A stretch of DNA of 64,000 bases from Spongilla lacustris (taxonomy: Eukaryota; Porifera; Demospongiae; Spongillida; Spongillidae). Below are positions 38,522-61,985 of this stretch, piece after piece (the first letter of the stretch is position 1; each line of letters begins with the position of its first letter). Under the pieces are notes generated by a model that did no database searches, was not told the DNA's origin, and worked only from the letters and a program-made list of their open reading frames with translations. Made by a program: the position numbers and the translations under genes. The stretch lies in the NCBI GenBank assembly GCA_949361645.1, contig OX442424.1, positions 8,724,832-8,788,831 of the forward strand, read 5' to 3'.

Positions 38522-41500
38522 ATGTGCAACGCAAAGGCAAACAGGTGGGTGTGTGAAAGTTTACACAACGCGGCAGTGCAGTAATTATCGTATTTGCTCT
38601 ACACAGGTGGTTCTCCTTTCTTCTAATAGCCGCAGCTGCACAGCGCGTTGCGGTAAGGCTGCTTTGCACACAGACGGCAGCTCTGTTTATCATGCAACCA
38701 CCCTCCCTCCCTCCCTCCCTCCCTCCCTCCCTCCCTCCCTCCAAAAAAAAAAAAAAAAACTTGCGCAGGTGGTACCGCTCCCGCCAATCCAGGATGCGAG
38801 CGCAAGCGATTGGAGTTCGTGCCGAACATGTGGTGTGGGTGTTTCTGTGCTGAAAAGCCAGTGTTCTCCCAAGTCAGTTCGCATTGTAAACACGATAGGC
38901 CTGTATTAATCGTAAAGTTTTCAAAATTCATCTCACAGCGACGCCTGTCTGGGTGCAGCCGTGCAGTACCGCTCGTGCTTCATCAGCGTATGTTTGTTTA
39001 TCCTTGTGGGATAATTTACCAACCCTCTTATCATTTTTATTTTCCCATTAGGAATGTCCCGCCAACGCTTCGTCATTTCGTGACCTCCAATGCGCCGCGT
39101 TCAATACCATTGGTCCTTCTCAGAATCAGTACACGTGGACGTCAGTGAAATCTCGTAAGCAAAGCTAGGACTATGAATCACTAAATGTGACTGCATTCGC
39201 CTGCGCTGCTTTCAGATTCTTGTCAACTGACATGCGCACAAGACGGAGGGTCCGGGCAGCTAAGCATAGCAGCAGCCGACGGAACGGACTGTTCGTCGAC
39301 CACCGGAGGCCGGGGAGTGTGTGCGGGAGGCAGCTGCATGGTAAGTCATGAGTGTGTATGCTCGCGCGGGGGGAGGGGGGGGGGGGAGGGGCACGGGCCC
39401 GGCATGAATTGTTGAGGGAGAAGCCGTACATGTACGATCGGCACGCGTGTGCGGTGCAGTCACGTGTATTCCAAGCCAAAATTGTTGTGTCTTTGCAAAT
39501 AATGACAACATGACAACAAAAACGTTGGAATGGTACTTGGCATCCCTGTGACATGCCTTAAATACTCCTGAGCTTTGCACAGTGACCCATGGCTGTATGC
39601 CCCCACACAGGTGACGGGCTGTGATGGCATTCTTGGGTCAGGGAAGGTACTGGATGAATGCAACAGGTGCCTGGCCCCAGGTGGTGATGATGGCAAATGC
39701 GTAGCATTCTTTGGCTCCATTGGGGGCACAGTTGGTGCCACCCGCACACAAGAAGGTAAACACCATCACCGTAACTGCCACTGGTATGAGGAAGGGGTGT
39801 GTTGATGGTTACCTGTGGGTCAAGGGTGTGTCTTTACCATTGTGCAGGGAATGATACAGTTGCTTTAATACCTGCTGGAGCATCATCCATCAATGTGACC
39901 TACGTCAAGAGGCCACATGAGACGGGCTTAGGTAAGCAGGTGCCTTTGAATAGCCTGCTTACTGCTGCACCATCCCAATGCATTCTATGTAGTTCTTGCA
40001 ATGTGAGATATGTGCCTTGATCCTGCTGCTTCAATGAGTCCTATCATCTCGAATAGTTTACCCACCCCACTCACACATAAATTGTCATTGATTGTAATAA
40101 TAAATGCCTTCACTCCCTGGTTGAATTTTCTCATGAATGAATGCTGTTCATCCCTCCCCTCTGCACAGTGATGACCTCAACGCTAGGGCTGTACATCTTC
40201 TCAAATCACACACCCGGAGACCTCCAAGTGTTTGGTGTGACCTTGCATTATGCCCTTACACTGGAGCTCACTTATGATGTGCAGACCTTGCTCATCCCAG
40301 GGCCACTTCCAACTGACATTATATTCCAGGTCAGCTAGCTCACCTTTGTATCAATATAATTTAAACCACACAGTGCTTATATGTATTCATGAGTTAGAGG
40401 CCCACCCTAACCCACCCCTCAACTTTTGATAACCCACCAGACCAATGGGGCAGGTTGTGATATCATTGAATTCCTTGTCCACCGCAACTGCCATGAATCA
40501 AATATACAGGGCTAAATATCACTGTGCTTATAAATATACAACTGTGCTGACAGATAATTAATTTAAAATGTTTTGTACCTTTTTCAGTTCTTACCAAATG
40601 CCACCACCTCATCTGGGGTTTATCAGTACTACATGCTCTACAATCTGACAAGCAACGTTGGTTCATCTTCATCTGCAGACAGCCAGGGGATACCAGGGCT
40701 GGTGTGGAAGTATGGCGCCTTCTCAGCGTGTTCTGCCACCTGCGGACGAGGTGGGTTATGACTGGCTCCACCCCCTGCCACTCCTGTTTCCCTTGCAGGA
40801 GTGGAAACCTCTGTTGCTGTTTGCACAGACAGCAAGTACCCAGACCGGAACATTCCAGATGACCTTTGTAGCTCCAGACCCTACTCTATCGTGCGCTGGT
40901 GTTCCATGGGACCATGTCCCCCTAGGTATGAGGTTGTGAGGTGTATGGTATGAGGCTTGAAAGGGGAGGAGGCAGAAAATCATGTTCTAAAGTTTTTTCT
41001 CTTCCCCTCACCTCTCCTCCCTCACCTCTCCTCTCCCACCTTCTCTAGATGGAAGGCCCTTGCATGGAGCGCGTGTTCTGCCAGCTGTGGGGGAGGTGTC
41101 CAGACACGCCCACTGCAGTGTATACAAACAAATGCTGATGGAACAGAAGTGGTTTTGAATTCCACAAGCTGTCCATCTAACATGCCATCCCAGAAGCAGT
41201 CATGTAACAGTCGACCTTGTCAACCCCATTGGCAGACATCAGACTGGGGACCAGTGAGTGATCATAAAGGGGGCTGGGGACTAGGGATAAGGGCTCCTAA
41301 GAGAGATTACTTGAGGGTACCTGTGCAAGTGCAGTGAGATGTGCATCGAGACGAATTGTATGAGTGTGGATCAATGATATATTTAACTTTGCAGTGTTCT
41401 ACGACATGTGGCATGGGAGTGCAGACACGTTCAGTGCTGTGTGTGAACATCAGTGGGCAGAAGATCGACAGTGTGTACTGTGAGGATGAGATCACACCCC

Positions 41501-42265
41501 CACCATCGCCCACACAACAGTGCACCAACAGCCAGGCATGTTGCAGTTGGGCAGCTCAGGAATGGGGACCAGTAAGCCACACCCACATATGGGGGAAGCT
41601 TGCCATCACCAGTTGGCTCCTCCTTCTAGTGTACTGGTGCGTGTGGTTCAATGTACCAGTACCGCACAGTTCTGTGTCTGTGTGGGGGCAGCGGGGGCAC
41701 ACTCCTTTACCAGGGCACTACTTGCAGCAATCCATCACAACCAGCGAGTGCACAAAAGTGCCTACAGCAGCAGACCAGTTGCCCCACTTGGCAGACAGGG
41801 GTCTGGGGACCAGTAAGTTCTCCTTGTGTGTGGGGGTGTCTATTAACTATTTGTTGCAGTGCTCAGCAACATGTGGCGCTGGAATCAGTCGCAGGGACGT
41901 GTACTGCATGAATGGGAATGGGACAGCAACAGGATGCAACAATACCACAAAACCATCCAATGTGATGACCTGTCAAGCCAGCAAACCTTGCTGTGCACTC
42001 TGTGCAGCTGGTGAGTAGGCAAACCACACACAGAGCCAAGCTGCCATGTGACCACACACACAGCCACACTGCCATGTGTCCACACACACAGCCACACTGC
42101 CATGTGACCACACACACAGAGCTGCCATGTATCCCTTCTCTCCCATGCACAGGCTGCGCCAACATACAGGGCATTGACTGTAACTATGTGAAGCAAACGG
42201 GTCAGTGTAACGGCTACTATCAACAAGCCTGTTGCCAGACTTGCAGTGGTTGCTGTAGCACCTAG
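38522..42265 (+). CDS. Secreted ADAMTS-like protein (thrombospondin repeats plus PLAC)
   Basis: Sixteen exons: 38522-38544, 38607-38652, 38769-38872, 38939-38987, 39052-39154, 39216-39340, 39611-39755, 39848-39931, 40169-40329, 40588-40750, 40799-40925, 41049-41253, 41395-41571, 41630-41812, 41860-42010, 42153-42265. They give 652 codons. The first two exons form a signal peptide (MCNAKANRWFSFLLIAAAAQ). Then come a first TSP1-type repeat (DWSSCRTCGVGV), an ADAMTS Cys-rich part (CPANASSFRDLQCAAFN, DGTDCSST), a spacer (VTGCDGILGSGKVLDECNRC), five TSP1 repeats (for example WSACSASCGGGVQTR, CSTTCGMGVQTR) and a C-terminal PLAC-like six-cysteine module. There is no metalloprotease domain, so this is ADAMTSL/papilin-like extracellular matrix. 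Repeats are split at the same WGP|C position in phase 0, showing exon duplication. Confidence 0.9.
38700..38760. repeat. (CCCT)n and poly-A
   Basis: Ten CCCT units followed by seventeen adenines, just before the acceptor of exon 3. Confidence 0.95.
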
Positions 42266-42360
42266 CCAGCCAGCCATCATTCATATTATATATACATGTA
42301 TGTCCATCTCATTTTGTCTGTGATTATTAATGGTTATCAAAATGGTTATCAAAGGGCAAT

Positions 42361-44419
42361 TTAACTGTTCCGTAGTTCTAAGCCACTGTTGGCAAGCATC
42401 TCCCTTGCCTGCTGGGTGAGTGGGTGAGTGGGACCATGTGAGATGCTGAGGCACTCCACAGCCTAGGAGAGAGGGGTTGTTATGGAGGTCTGGGGACCAG
42501 CAGACTTACCTGGGAGAGGGAGCTGACGGAAGCTTTCACAGTGTCCCTCTCCAAGCGCTGCAACTTGCCCAGCTTCATCAGTGTGAGTCCAATTAAAGGA
42601 TGGTAAGGGAAAAGACACTTCCTGTAAGATGTGGAGATCAGCCAAACACATAGCTGTGAGCCATACCTGTACAAGTTCACAAGTTTGGAAGCAGTTTGTG
42701 CAGCCGGTCCCCACATGCCCAAACCTAAATGTGCACATAAAGGGCTTCAACACTGCCGCCACACCATACACACCACACCATACCATACACACCACACCAT
42801 ACCATACACACCACACCATACACACCACACCATACACACTACACCACACCACACTACACCATACACACCATACCATACACACCACACCACACCACACCAT
42901 ACACACCTTACCAATCTGAGCCTCGTATGTCAGTTCAGCCTCCTTGGTGGCTGTCACTGGGCCAGACTGAGGAGATAGTTGATCACAGTGGAGAATTCCC
43001 TCCCAGTCTGTTGTAAAAACGAATTGCACACACTGAGTCTGTACAGCTAGTGTGAGACAATGGGTCTACTGCTAAGCCACCTACCCACCTTGTACACCCT
43101 TCAAAGTACCTACTGACCTTGTAAATCCTTCACAGTACCTACCTACGTAGCTATCTACCTACCCTTTGCCTCCTTCAAGGTCTGCCGGTAGTCAAGCTCC
43201 TTCATGATACTGTCTGTCTCCTCCTCCCCTCTCTCCTCCTTAAGACAGTGTCCACACAGACAGACAAAGCCATACACACTCTTCAACAGTGCCCTTCTGC
43301 GCACACAGCTGTCCACCAAGTCCACATAACTAATGAACAGCTGGACAACACTGCACAAGTCAAGAGGTGTATGGTCCCAGCACAACCCCTCCCTACTTGA
43401 TCTCCAGCAGGAATATCTTTGACAGTTCTTACAGTTAGTGTACTTCCAGCAAACATCACCACACAATTGGGCTCACATGAGTGGTTGAGTACAGAAGACC
43501 TAGAGATACAAGCTCTGCTAACGCCACCATAAGAAAATGTCCGCCTTACTGAATATAAATGCCTGCACCTATAGATGTCAGCTCATCATCACTGATGTTA
43601 AAAGTGTTGCAGAGGAACTAAAACAAACAGTAAGTTTAACCCCTGAACCATGCAAGTGTGCACATCGGATTATCATATATATATATATGTCAAAACAAAT
43701 AGTATTACCTTAAACATGACATCATATGACAGCTGACTGTCAAACTCTTCTCTGAGCAGGGCTTTAACTCCAAGTAACTGTTCCGCAACCTTCTCTTTCA
43801 CCTCCATATCCACACTATCTTTAACTAGGATATAGTGTGGAATTGAATTACAACAAGGTCAGGTAACTAAGTATCTACCTGAATATAAAGACTCCACGTC
43901 CCACTGCGCTCCCGCTCTCAGCCCGCGCTGCATGTGTAAAGTGTTGCAACCACGTGGCAAACAAACACGCACATCACACCTTCTTTTGAAGAGCTCTAGC
44001 AACTAGCCGCATCGTATCTGTTGGTACATGCGGCTGAATGGCGGCAATGCCTTTGCATTCTGCTTTGTGTAGCAACCAGTCGTTTCTCTGCCAAGCGTAC
44101 GTGGTTGCCAATACATATACACACACGACATCAAAAATGTACCTGACAGTAAATTCCACAGTACCACGTACTCTTGCAACGCGCACACCGACTGTGAGAT
44201 CTAAGCAGCCAGCCGTAAGTTGCAGCACTACGAGTTAAGCTGCTGCAATACTTACTGCGACTCGACCAAGCAACAGTCACAACGTGCGCCTTGCTGCGAG
44301 CGGGCCAGTACGTGCACAAACGGGTCCTCCCGAAGCACCTCTACCCCACACGAAATGCTCTTTCTCGTATACAAACCCCTGCCGTACTGCTCCGTATGTC
44401 TGACATCCAAGTCTATCAT
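42361..44419 (-). CDS. SMYD: SMYD-family SET and MYND lysine methyltransferase
   Basis: Twelve exons: 44256-44419, 44143-44191, 43980-44087, 43879-43927, 43709-43818, 43550-43617, 43397-43499, 43163-43340, 42912-43007, 42667-42724, 42510-42621, 42361-42462. They give 398 codons in phase. The first SET half has TEQYGRGLYTRKSISCG (SAM-binding GxG). The MYND finger is CDCCLVE then RCARCKSTWYCGIYCQ and DWLLHKAEC. The catalytic SET half is ISDDELTSIGAGIYIQ and SSVLNHSCEPNC, followed by the post-SET cysteines (CLCGHC). The C-terminal helical lobe ends LSISHGPTHPLTQQA, as in SMYD1-3. It methylates histone or other lysines in nucleus or cytoplasm. The subtype (SMYD2 or SMYD3) cannot be fixed here. 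Confidence 0.92.
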
Positions 44420-44477
44420 ACCAACAGTTAGCGTGGGTGGCAAGGAAGAAAAATACTTTAATTAGAGCCCCCGCTAT
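44420..44477. promoter_or_regulatory. 58-bp bidirectional promoter, SMYD / SCFD2
   Basis: Fifty-eight bases separate the divergent ATGs. CCCGCTATAT (44470) is repeated inverted as ATATAGCGGG (44522), so the palindrome arms bracket the SCFD2 start codon. Confidence 0.7.
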
Positions 44478-47938
<3,461 letters not shown>

Positions 47939-48015
47939 CGCTCCCCCAAAATACAACATTGCCTGTTGACACCTGGTATCAGTGTAAAATGTCCTTTTAA
48001 ATGTGTCTTGTCAGC

Positions 48016-51000
48016 TCATTTGGCTGCATCCCTTTCAATTCCAACATATTTCAGCTGTTCAGTTGGTCCATATCTGTGTGTGGGAGATGTGAGGTGAGGG
48101 TAGTGCACAGGTGAGATGTGAGGGTAGTGCACAGGTGAGATGTGAAGGTAGTGCACAGGTGAGATGTGAGGGTAGTGCACAGGTGAGATGTGAAGGTAGT
48201 GCACAGGTGAGGGGGCAAAGGTTCAAAATGCTATACACACGCACCTGTAGTCGAAGAACAGCTCCTCCCCAGGCTCAATATTACGTTTAGCATATATACC
48301 AATCCTGTGATCCCCATTGACCATCATAACTTTGGCAAAACAGTTTGGATTGATCGAGTGGTTCGCAAATCGTATTTTGTTGCCCTTCCTAGTTGCATCC
48401 ACAACATAATCTTGGGGGAAGTGGCAGGAGAAAAAAAAAAGATTACTGGACACCCCACGTGTGCAGACCACACCCTTTAGGTGGCAGGCCACACCTTTTA
48501 GGTGGCAGGCCACACCCTTTAGGTGGCAGGCCACACCCTTTAGGTGACATGACTTACCATGGTTCAGGTTGAACAAGAAACTGCACATGTATTTGTCATA
48601 CACCTTTCCTCGCCTGTCAGCCTCTTCCTGAGAGATGATCTGGAGAGGAGAGACAGAGGATCAAACCGCTTAAGAAGACCACACCCACCTCTCCGCAGTA
48701 CTCGCTGATAAATTCATTCCTCTCTGCTCCATCTTTGATGAAGATACCCCACCCTGCCACGTCAGATGGGGCAAGGAGGAGATGCTTGTGCTTGGCCCGC
48801 TGGATGGCCACATTCCGGCATGTTGTTGACCTCATGTGCAGATCCTCACCTGTGTAAACAAAAGGGCAAAGTTCAGCTGAGGAATGAAGGCATGTAATGG
48901 AGAGGGTGGAGGTGTGATGGAGAGGGTGGAAGTGTGATGGAGAGGGTGGAGGCATGATGGAGAGGGTGGAGGTGTGATGGAGAGGGTGGAGGTGTGATGG
49001 AGAGGGTGGAAGTGTGATGGAGAGGGTAGAGGCGTGTGATGGAGAGGGTGGAGGTGTGATGGAGAGGGTGGAGGTGTGATGGAGAGGGTGGAGGCATGTG
49101 ATGGAGAGGGTGGAGGCATGTGATGGAGAGGGTGGAGACATGTGATGGAGAGGGTGGAGGCATGTGATGGAGAGGGTGGAGGCATGTGATGGAGAGGGTG
49201 GAGGCATGTGATGGAGAGGGTGGAGGTGTAATGGAGAGGGTGGAGGCATGTGATGGAGAGGGTGGAGGTGTAATGGAGAGGGTGGAGGCATGTGATGCTA
49301 GACACAAGACAGCACCCAACAGCTACAGGACTGACATGAAGTAAACTAGCTCATACTCCATACCTGCGCCACAGTATCCACACAGATCAGGGTCACACTC
49401 CCGTACCGCCAGAAAGCAAGGGCAGTGCTTAGTATTGCAGCAGCCGGCCCTCTTGCGACAGCGGCAGCCTGGGAACCTGTGCTGGCAGTCCACCGAACAG
49501 TGACAGTACTTCTCACAGAAGTTTCTTGAACCCACACAAGGGCATGTGGCATCACATGGCTTGCTCGGGTGGTCACAAGGTTGGTAATGATATTGGTAGG
49601 TGGCCTGTCCCTCTAACTTCTGCTGTATCTTGTGGTGATGGTGAGACCATGACCTGACACCACACCACACACACCAGTTAACACCTATCACCAATACATC
49701 CAAGCTGGGCCCTCCATACATGTACATTGACTGCATAGTTCATGACCAAAGGTAATGATAACAGTTACATCATACCAAACTTGTGGAGCAAGTGCTTGCC
49801 CCAGGGCCCACTGCTTACATGTACATGTAACTCAAAAACATACATGCCACAGAGTTTAAATGCTTTAAATAAGTGCTATGTAATTTTAATAACATCTCCC
49901 CACCCTCCTCCCCCCTCAGTAGCATCTGTGCTTCTACATGTATTCACACAATAACATAACCAGCACTTCAACTAACCACACTAAATTTAATAATCAATAC
50001 CCGTTTTAATAACTGTTCTGACCTCATGTTCTTCTTCCTCTTCTTGGTGGTCAGAAGTTTGACCTCTGTGGGATCAAGTGTCACAGCAGTGGTCATGGTC
50101 TGAGCATATTCATAGATCTGGGCGCAGGTCTTGGTTGGGATGAGCTCAGCTATGGTGCAACAGTTGTGCCCAAAGATTGGCTGCAACAGTCGAAAGTGGG
50201 TGACCTCGGCCCCAGTCCATCCCTGTGGCAGGTCATTACTCTCCTCAAGCAGACAGGGGACCTGCACACCTGACTGGGGAGCCTGTACCTTCTTGGGGCC
50301 CCTGCCCTTCCTACCCTTGTGGGCCACCTTGACCACCAGACCAACCATCTCCTTACTTTCACTTTCAGAACCACTGGAGTCGCTGTTGTTTGAAGTGCAG
50401 TCCTCCTCGCTTGTGGGCGTGGCATCACATGAGGGAGTGGCTTCATTGGAAGGTGTGGTCTCATTGGAAGGTGTGACCACGCTGTTGGCATCAAGTAGTG
50501 TTGCAGGTTTTGAGAACTCCAGGTTATGAGTGCTGAGACCAGCTGCCCTGCCCCCACCCCTCCCTCCTCGTCCTGAGTGTCCTCCTCTTCCAGAGGACAG
50601 TAACGGAACACTCATTGATTCCAGAGTCTTGGCATCCACCTTAGGAGAGGCGAGAATGGGGAGGAGAGGGGAGAATGGGGAGGAGGAAGACAATGCACAT
50701 GGTCATAATAAAATTATGTAGTTACATGTAACTAAGCAGTAACTAAGCAGTATCAATTCAACAAAGACTTTGGATGACTTTGTGTAGCCATAGGTGTGTG
50801 TGTAGCTACAGGTGTGTGTATACACATTTCAAATAAAGCAAGCTGCAGATGACCCACATCAGCTATATCCTCCCCTTCCTCCTCCCCCTCCCCTTCCTTC
50901 TTCCTCCCTTCTTCACCTTATGTAGGAAACAATTTGGACCACACGCTGTCTTTCTTGGTTGTGAGTCAGGATGAGGAACACGCACTGGATTTGGAGGCGA

Positions 51001-52387
51001 AGGGTAACAGCCATGTAGGAAGCAGTCGTACTTGCAACAGCGACGACAGAAGAGAGTCTGAAATGAATGAAGGGCCTGGGACCTCGACAGAGGGCCTATG
51101 GAAGGGCTGGGGATGAGGGTGGAGCAGCATCAAGAAGCACCCATCATTGACATGTGTCCTTAATGTTGCCCCGCCCACTACACATCACCCCACACATGCA
51201 CCCTTCACCCACACATCATGTCATGTGCACCTCCGCCCACACATCATGTCATGTGCACCCCCGCCCACACATCATGTCATGTGCACCTCTGCCTACACAT
51301 CATGTCATGTGCACCTCCGCCCACACATCATGTCATGTGCACCTCCGCCCACACATCATGTCATGTGCACCTCCGCCCACACATCATGTCATGTGCACCT
51401 CCGCCCACACATCATGTCATGTGCACCTCCGCCCACACATCATGTCATGTGCACCTCCGCCCACACATCATGTCATGTGCACCTCCGCCCACACATAGCA
51501 CCCACTCGTCAAGGTTAGGTAAGCACTGCAGCTGTGCTGCGCGCTTGTTGGAGTATCTCCTGTATCTCTCAGCCAGTCGCTGGGGACTATCCCCCACCAC
51601 ACTCGCTATGACAGCAAACAAGGGCTCAGGTGCTGGCTCTGTTGAGCTGCAATCAGGAGGAGGTGGTGGTGTTGGTGGCGGTGGTGTCAAAGGAGGTGGT
51701 GTTGGGGTCTGCCCCTCAGGGGTACGGCTGGCACATTTACCCCCTCCTCGGGGGGGATTGCAGTGGTAGCTTTTCATGGTGTCCACCAGCTCTGCAAGGA
51801 CATCATCATCGACACATGGACCATCATCCTGGGTCCCATCGTGAACCTTCCCGTCATAGTTCTTAATCAATTCCTCTATGAAACTTCCATCCTTCTCCAA
51901 TACCTCTTCGCCCATATAAGGAATATTGTGTAATACCGTCTCGTCCTCTACGAGAAAGTTCTGCTGCGTAGCACACCACGAGTTGTAATGTTGCAAGACG
52001 GGGACACTGGCCAGGCAATACAGTGGCATCTTCTGTGTCGTAACACGCCCGTTGCCACTTAAAAAGGTCAGCGTTGTGCTACGAGGAAGGTCAACTTCAA
52101 CACGGCACTCAGGAGTCTGAACGGTGACTTTGGTGACCGGCTCTTGCTTCGAAGTACATTGCTTTATGTACTGTCTGTTCTTCTTTAGCTCCTCCGTCGC
52201 TGTAATGGACATTCGCGCCTTCTTCTCTTGCGAGATGCGCATGTATTCTTGACGCATACGTTTTTTGAAATTGGTATGCGAGAGTTGAACAGCCTGTAAG
52301 AGTAATTATTCTGTAAACTACAGTGTCGACCGTAACCATAACCCCACTTGCCGATGGAATGGTCTCTTTGGGCTTGGAAGTCGCCAT
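48016..52387 (-). CDS. EZH2: Enhancer of zeste (EZH), PRC2 H3K27 methyltransferase
   Basis: Nine exons: 52343-52387, 51506-52293, 50917-51082, 50023-50639, 49364-49653, 48689-48849, 48558-48639, 48245-48410, 48016-48073. They give 790 codons. The N-terminal region contains [19 protein letters not shown] and [14 protein letters not shown], nearly identical to vertebrate EZH. Next are [20 protein letters not shown], a SANT-like part ([18 protein letters not shown]), the CXC domain ([16 protein letters not shown] ... [15 protein letters not shown]) and the SET domain ([50 protein letters not shown]). The end, [12 protein letters not shown], is typical. Intron 1 (about 49 bases, weak GTTATG donor) is the least certain junction. 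A Pro-rich insert [15 protein letters not shown] lies before exon 3. Confidence 0.97.
48085..48210. repeat. 25-bp array (GGTAGTGCACAGGTGAGATG)
   Basis: About five copies in EZH intron 8. Confidence 0.85.
48467..48546. repeat. 21-bp array (CCACACCCTTTAGGTGGCAGG)
   Basis: Four copies in EZH intron 7, abutting the donor region of exon 7. Confidence 0.85.
48898..49292. repeat. 20-22-bp array (GTGATGGAGAGGGTGGAGGC)
   Basis: About nineteen copies in EZH intron 5; copies with GGCATGTGAT alternate in blocks with shorter GGTGTGAT copies. Confidence 0.92.
51204..51497. repeat. 28-bp array (CACATCATGTCATGTGCACC-TCCGCCCA)
   Basis: Ten to eleven copies in EZH intron 2, ending immediately next to the donor of exon 2 (51506). 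Confidence 0.95.
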
Positions 52388-52573
52388 GGCTCAAGTAATT
52401 AAACTTTATTAAAAAAATTCAAATGAACATGACTGCTAATTTTTGTTATCAACGATCGGCGTGTGGCGGTGTACATATAAAAAAAAAAAACAAAACACTT
52501 CTGCAAATAATAAGGTAAGTAGCTTGGTCCGATTCTCTTTGATAAAAACCTGTCTTCGTAGATATGATGCATG

Positions 52574-59694
<7,121 letters not shown>

Positions 59695-59826
59695 TTCAAA
59701 TAATAAGCCGCTACTATTAGTGTGGCTAATATAAATAGAATCGTACCAAGGGTACCCTGAGACCAAAAGGGTTAACAAATTCTTATTCACCTGACCATAC
59801 TATTAAATTTGAGCAAAGCGGATAAG
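59695..59826. promoter_or_regulatory. Bidirectional promoter, ACAP / ATP6V1G
   Basis: 132 bases between divergent start codons; no TATA box seen. Confidence 0.55.
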
Positions 59827-60742
59827 ATGGCAGCGCAGAGCGAAGGGATAAAGAAGCTAATGGCAGCTGAGAAGAACGCAGCTGTTATGGTAGCCGATGC
59901 AAGAAAAAGTAAGGAAATAGTTGAAAGGTGGTAGGCGCCTTAACACGAGATAGTTTGAGTTAGCGGAAAGGGCGGGTATGACTTAAGCACTTTGTTGACG
60001 CCGGAGATGTTTGGCCACACAAAAGCTTTGCATTGGCATGTGTAGCTAATCACAACTATACTGTGCCATCTTATTTTCAGCGATATACTTGCGACAGGGC
60101 TGGCTCTGTTCTCATTCATTAACGTGCGTACTTCGTGGGCGTAGCAGCTAACGAAGTCCACTGCGTCAAAGATAGTGTTCAAATGTTGTTTGTCAGAATG
60201 GGTTCCTTTGACACAGATAAATGCGATGTACGAGTGCATTGTTCACAACAGTTGGAAGTTTGTTCTCTTTGTACTTAACACACACAGAGAAAGCCAATCG
60301 TCTGAAAGAGGCTAAGGAGGAAGCCACAAGAGAGATAGAAGCATACAAACAACAAAGAGAAGCAGCATTTCAGGAGCAACTTAAGAAGGTATGAGAAGGG
60401 TGCCCTTTTCAGTATACCCTCATCTCTTTCAGTAACTCTTGTGCCTCTTTCAGTATACCCTTGTGCCTCTTTTAGTATACCTTGTGCTTCTTTCAGTATA
60501 CCCTTGTGCCTCTTTCAGTATACCCTTGTGTCTCTTCTTTCATGTTCTCTTTCTCATGCTTCTAGTTTGGAAGCTCCAAGGATGACTTTGCTCAAAAGAT
60601 GGAGGATGAAAAGAAAGTGAAGCTGGCAACTATAGATGAGGATGTTAAGCAACACAAGGGCCAAGTGATCCAGCAAGTACTGGACCTTGTGTACAACATT
60701 CAGCCCCAGCTTCACCAAAATGCTCGATTTGACATTAAGTAG
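59827..60742 (+). CDS. ATP6V1G: V-type H+-ATPase subunit G
   Basis: Three exons: 59827-59908, 60288-60388, 60566-60742; 119 codons, the normal length. The start MAAQSEGIKKLMAAEKNAA and the coiled-coil LKEAKEEATREIEAYKQQRE are hallmark sequences, followed by a Phe-Gly-Ser (FGSSKDDF) segment and a helix ending VLDLVYNIQPQLHQNAR. Subunit G pairs with E in the peripheral stalk of the cytosolic V1 sector and couples ATP hydrolysis to proton pumping. Intron 2 has a small 24-base repeat around CTCTTTCAGTATACCCTTGT. Confidence 0.96.
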
Positions 60743-60909
60743 CATGGTGGCTGTAGATCTATAGTTGTGTCTTTGCTTGTATGATGTGTGTGTACTCAGT
60801 CTGGCCATCAATATGTAAGGCTATGGATAGAAATTAATATATTGACAGCAATTGAGTATCTCTTTGAGTTTGATTGTGGTCTGGGCACGATTACACCGGA
60901 TGTATCAAA

Positions 60910-61807
60910 ATGGAGTTGAAAGCAACGGGAGCTAAGGGACAGCAGAGCTCTCTGGTCTACTTCTTCCCTCCAAGTCCTACGCAACACGTTGTTTTCTTCC
61001 AAGGCGACACCCAGGTAACTATTCGCTTGTAATGCTACTCGTCAGCAAATCCTTCGTACCGCACACACTATGTAGAACTTGCAGGCCCACATGGAGTCGC
61101 AATACGAGGAGGTCAGCAGATGGAAAAGGTGGTGTCTTGAGAACACGTGTGTTTGGTTGCAAAATAAATTTCCTAGTTCTGCCATTTGGATGGTTCGTCC
61201 GTGCCGAATGCTTCGCAACCTCTTCAGCTGCTTCCATCAGTTCGTGGACAGTTCTATCACGGGCGTTCCAGATTACGACGCTAGTTTTGGCGCTATTCCT
61301 CACCTAAGACTTTTGCTGAAGGACGCCATTCAGCAGGTGTGTCGAGAGCGCAGTTTGGACGATACGGACGTTGTTCACCTACCTGTCATACTAGTGGGCT
61401 TCTCGAAGGGTTGTGTGGTACTAAACCAAGTAGTGTACGAACTAAGCAACTACGTTGATAAAGAGCATCACCCTGCAGAGGCGGCTACTTCAAGAATGGA
61501 GAAAATTAGCCAGTTTGTTAGGAGATTTAAGGCTTTTTACTGGCTAGATTCTGGTCATTCGGGAGACCAGGGCGCATGGATCACAGACGATCGTTTGCTA
61601 AAGACGTTGGCTAGTCTCAAGGCAGAGATTTATGTGCACGTGACTCCGTACCAAGTGTGTTGTTCCCAAAGGCCATGGATTGGAGAAGAAGAGAAAGTAT
61701 TTGTTGAAAAGCTAAAAAGTTTTGGAGCCAATGTACACGAGACCCTCCATTTCGAACGCGATGGTAGAACGCTTGCTAGACATTTCCAGGTACTGGAAGT
61801 GTTCTGA
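60910..61807 (+). CDS. C2orf69: C2orf69 orthologue (mitochondrial, alpha/beta-hydrolase-like)
   Basis: Two exons, 60910-61014 and 61085-61807, giving 275 codons. Conserved stretches: HVVFFQGDTQ (human HHVLYFPGDVQ), WCLENTCVWLQNKFPSS, VILVGFSKGCVVLNQ (nucleophile-elbow-like GFSKG), FYWLDSGHSG and IYVHVTPYQV, with the end HFQVLEVF (human HFRVHEVF). Loss of human C2orf69 causes a mitochondrial disease. No strong N-terminal targeting signal is visible here; the vertebrate protein has a longer N-terminus. Confidence 0.93.
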
Positions 61808-61985
61808 TATGTGTGTCTCTAGACCAGCTGCTCTACACAACAGATTCCTCTGTGACTCCATTTGTTATTCATTTTGTCTTGTGATAAAATTCTGATCAAA
61901 CAGTGGAAACAGAAATATAATAATTGCAGTGTGACACAGTAGACTGAAGAAAGTTGAGTGGGGAATAGAGAAGGGGTGCAAGACC

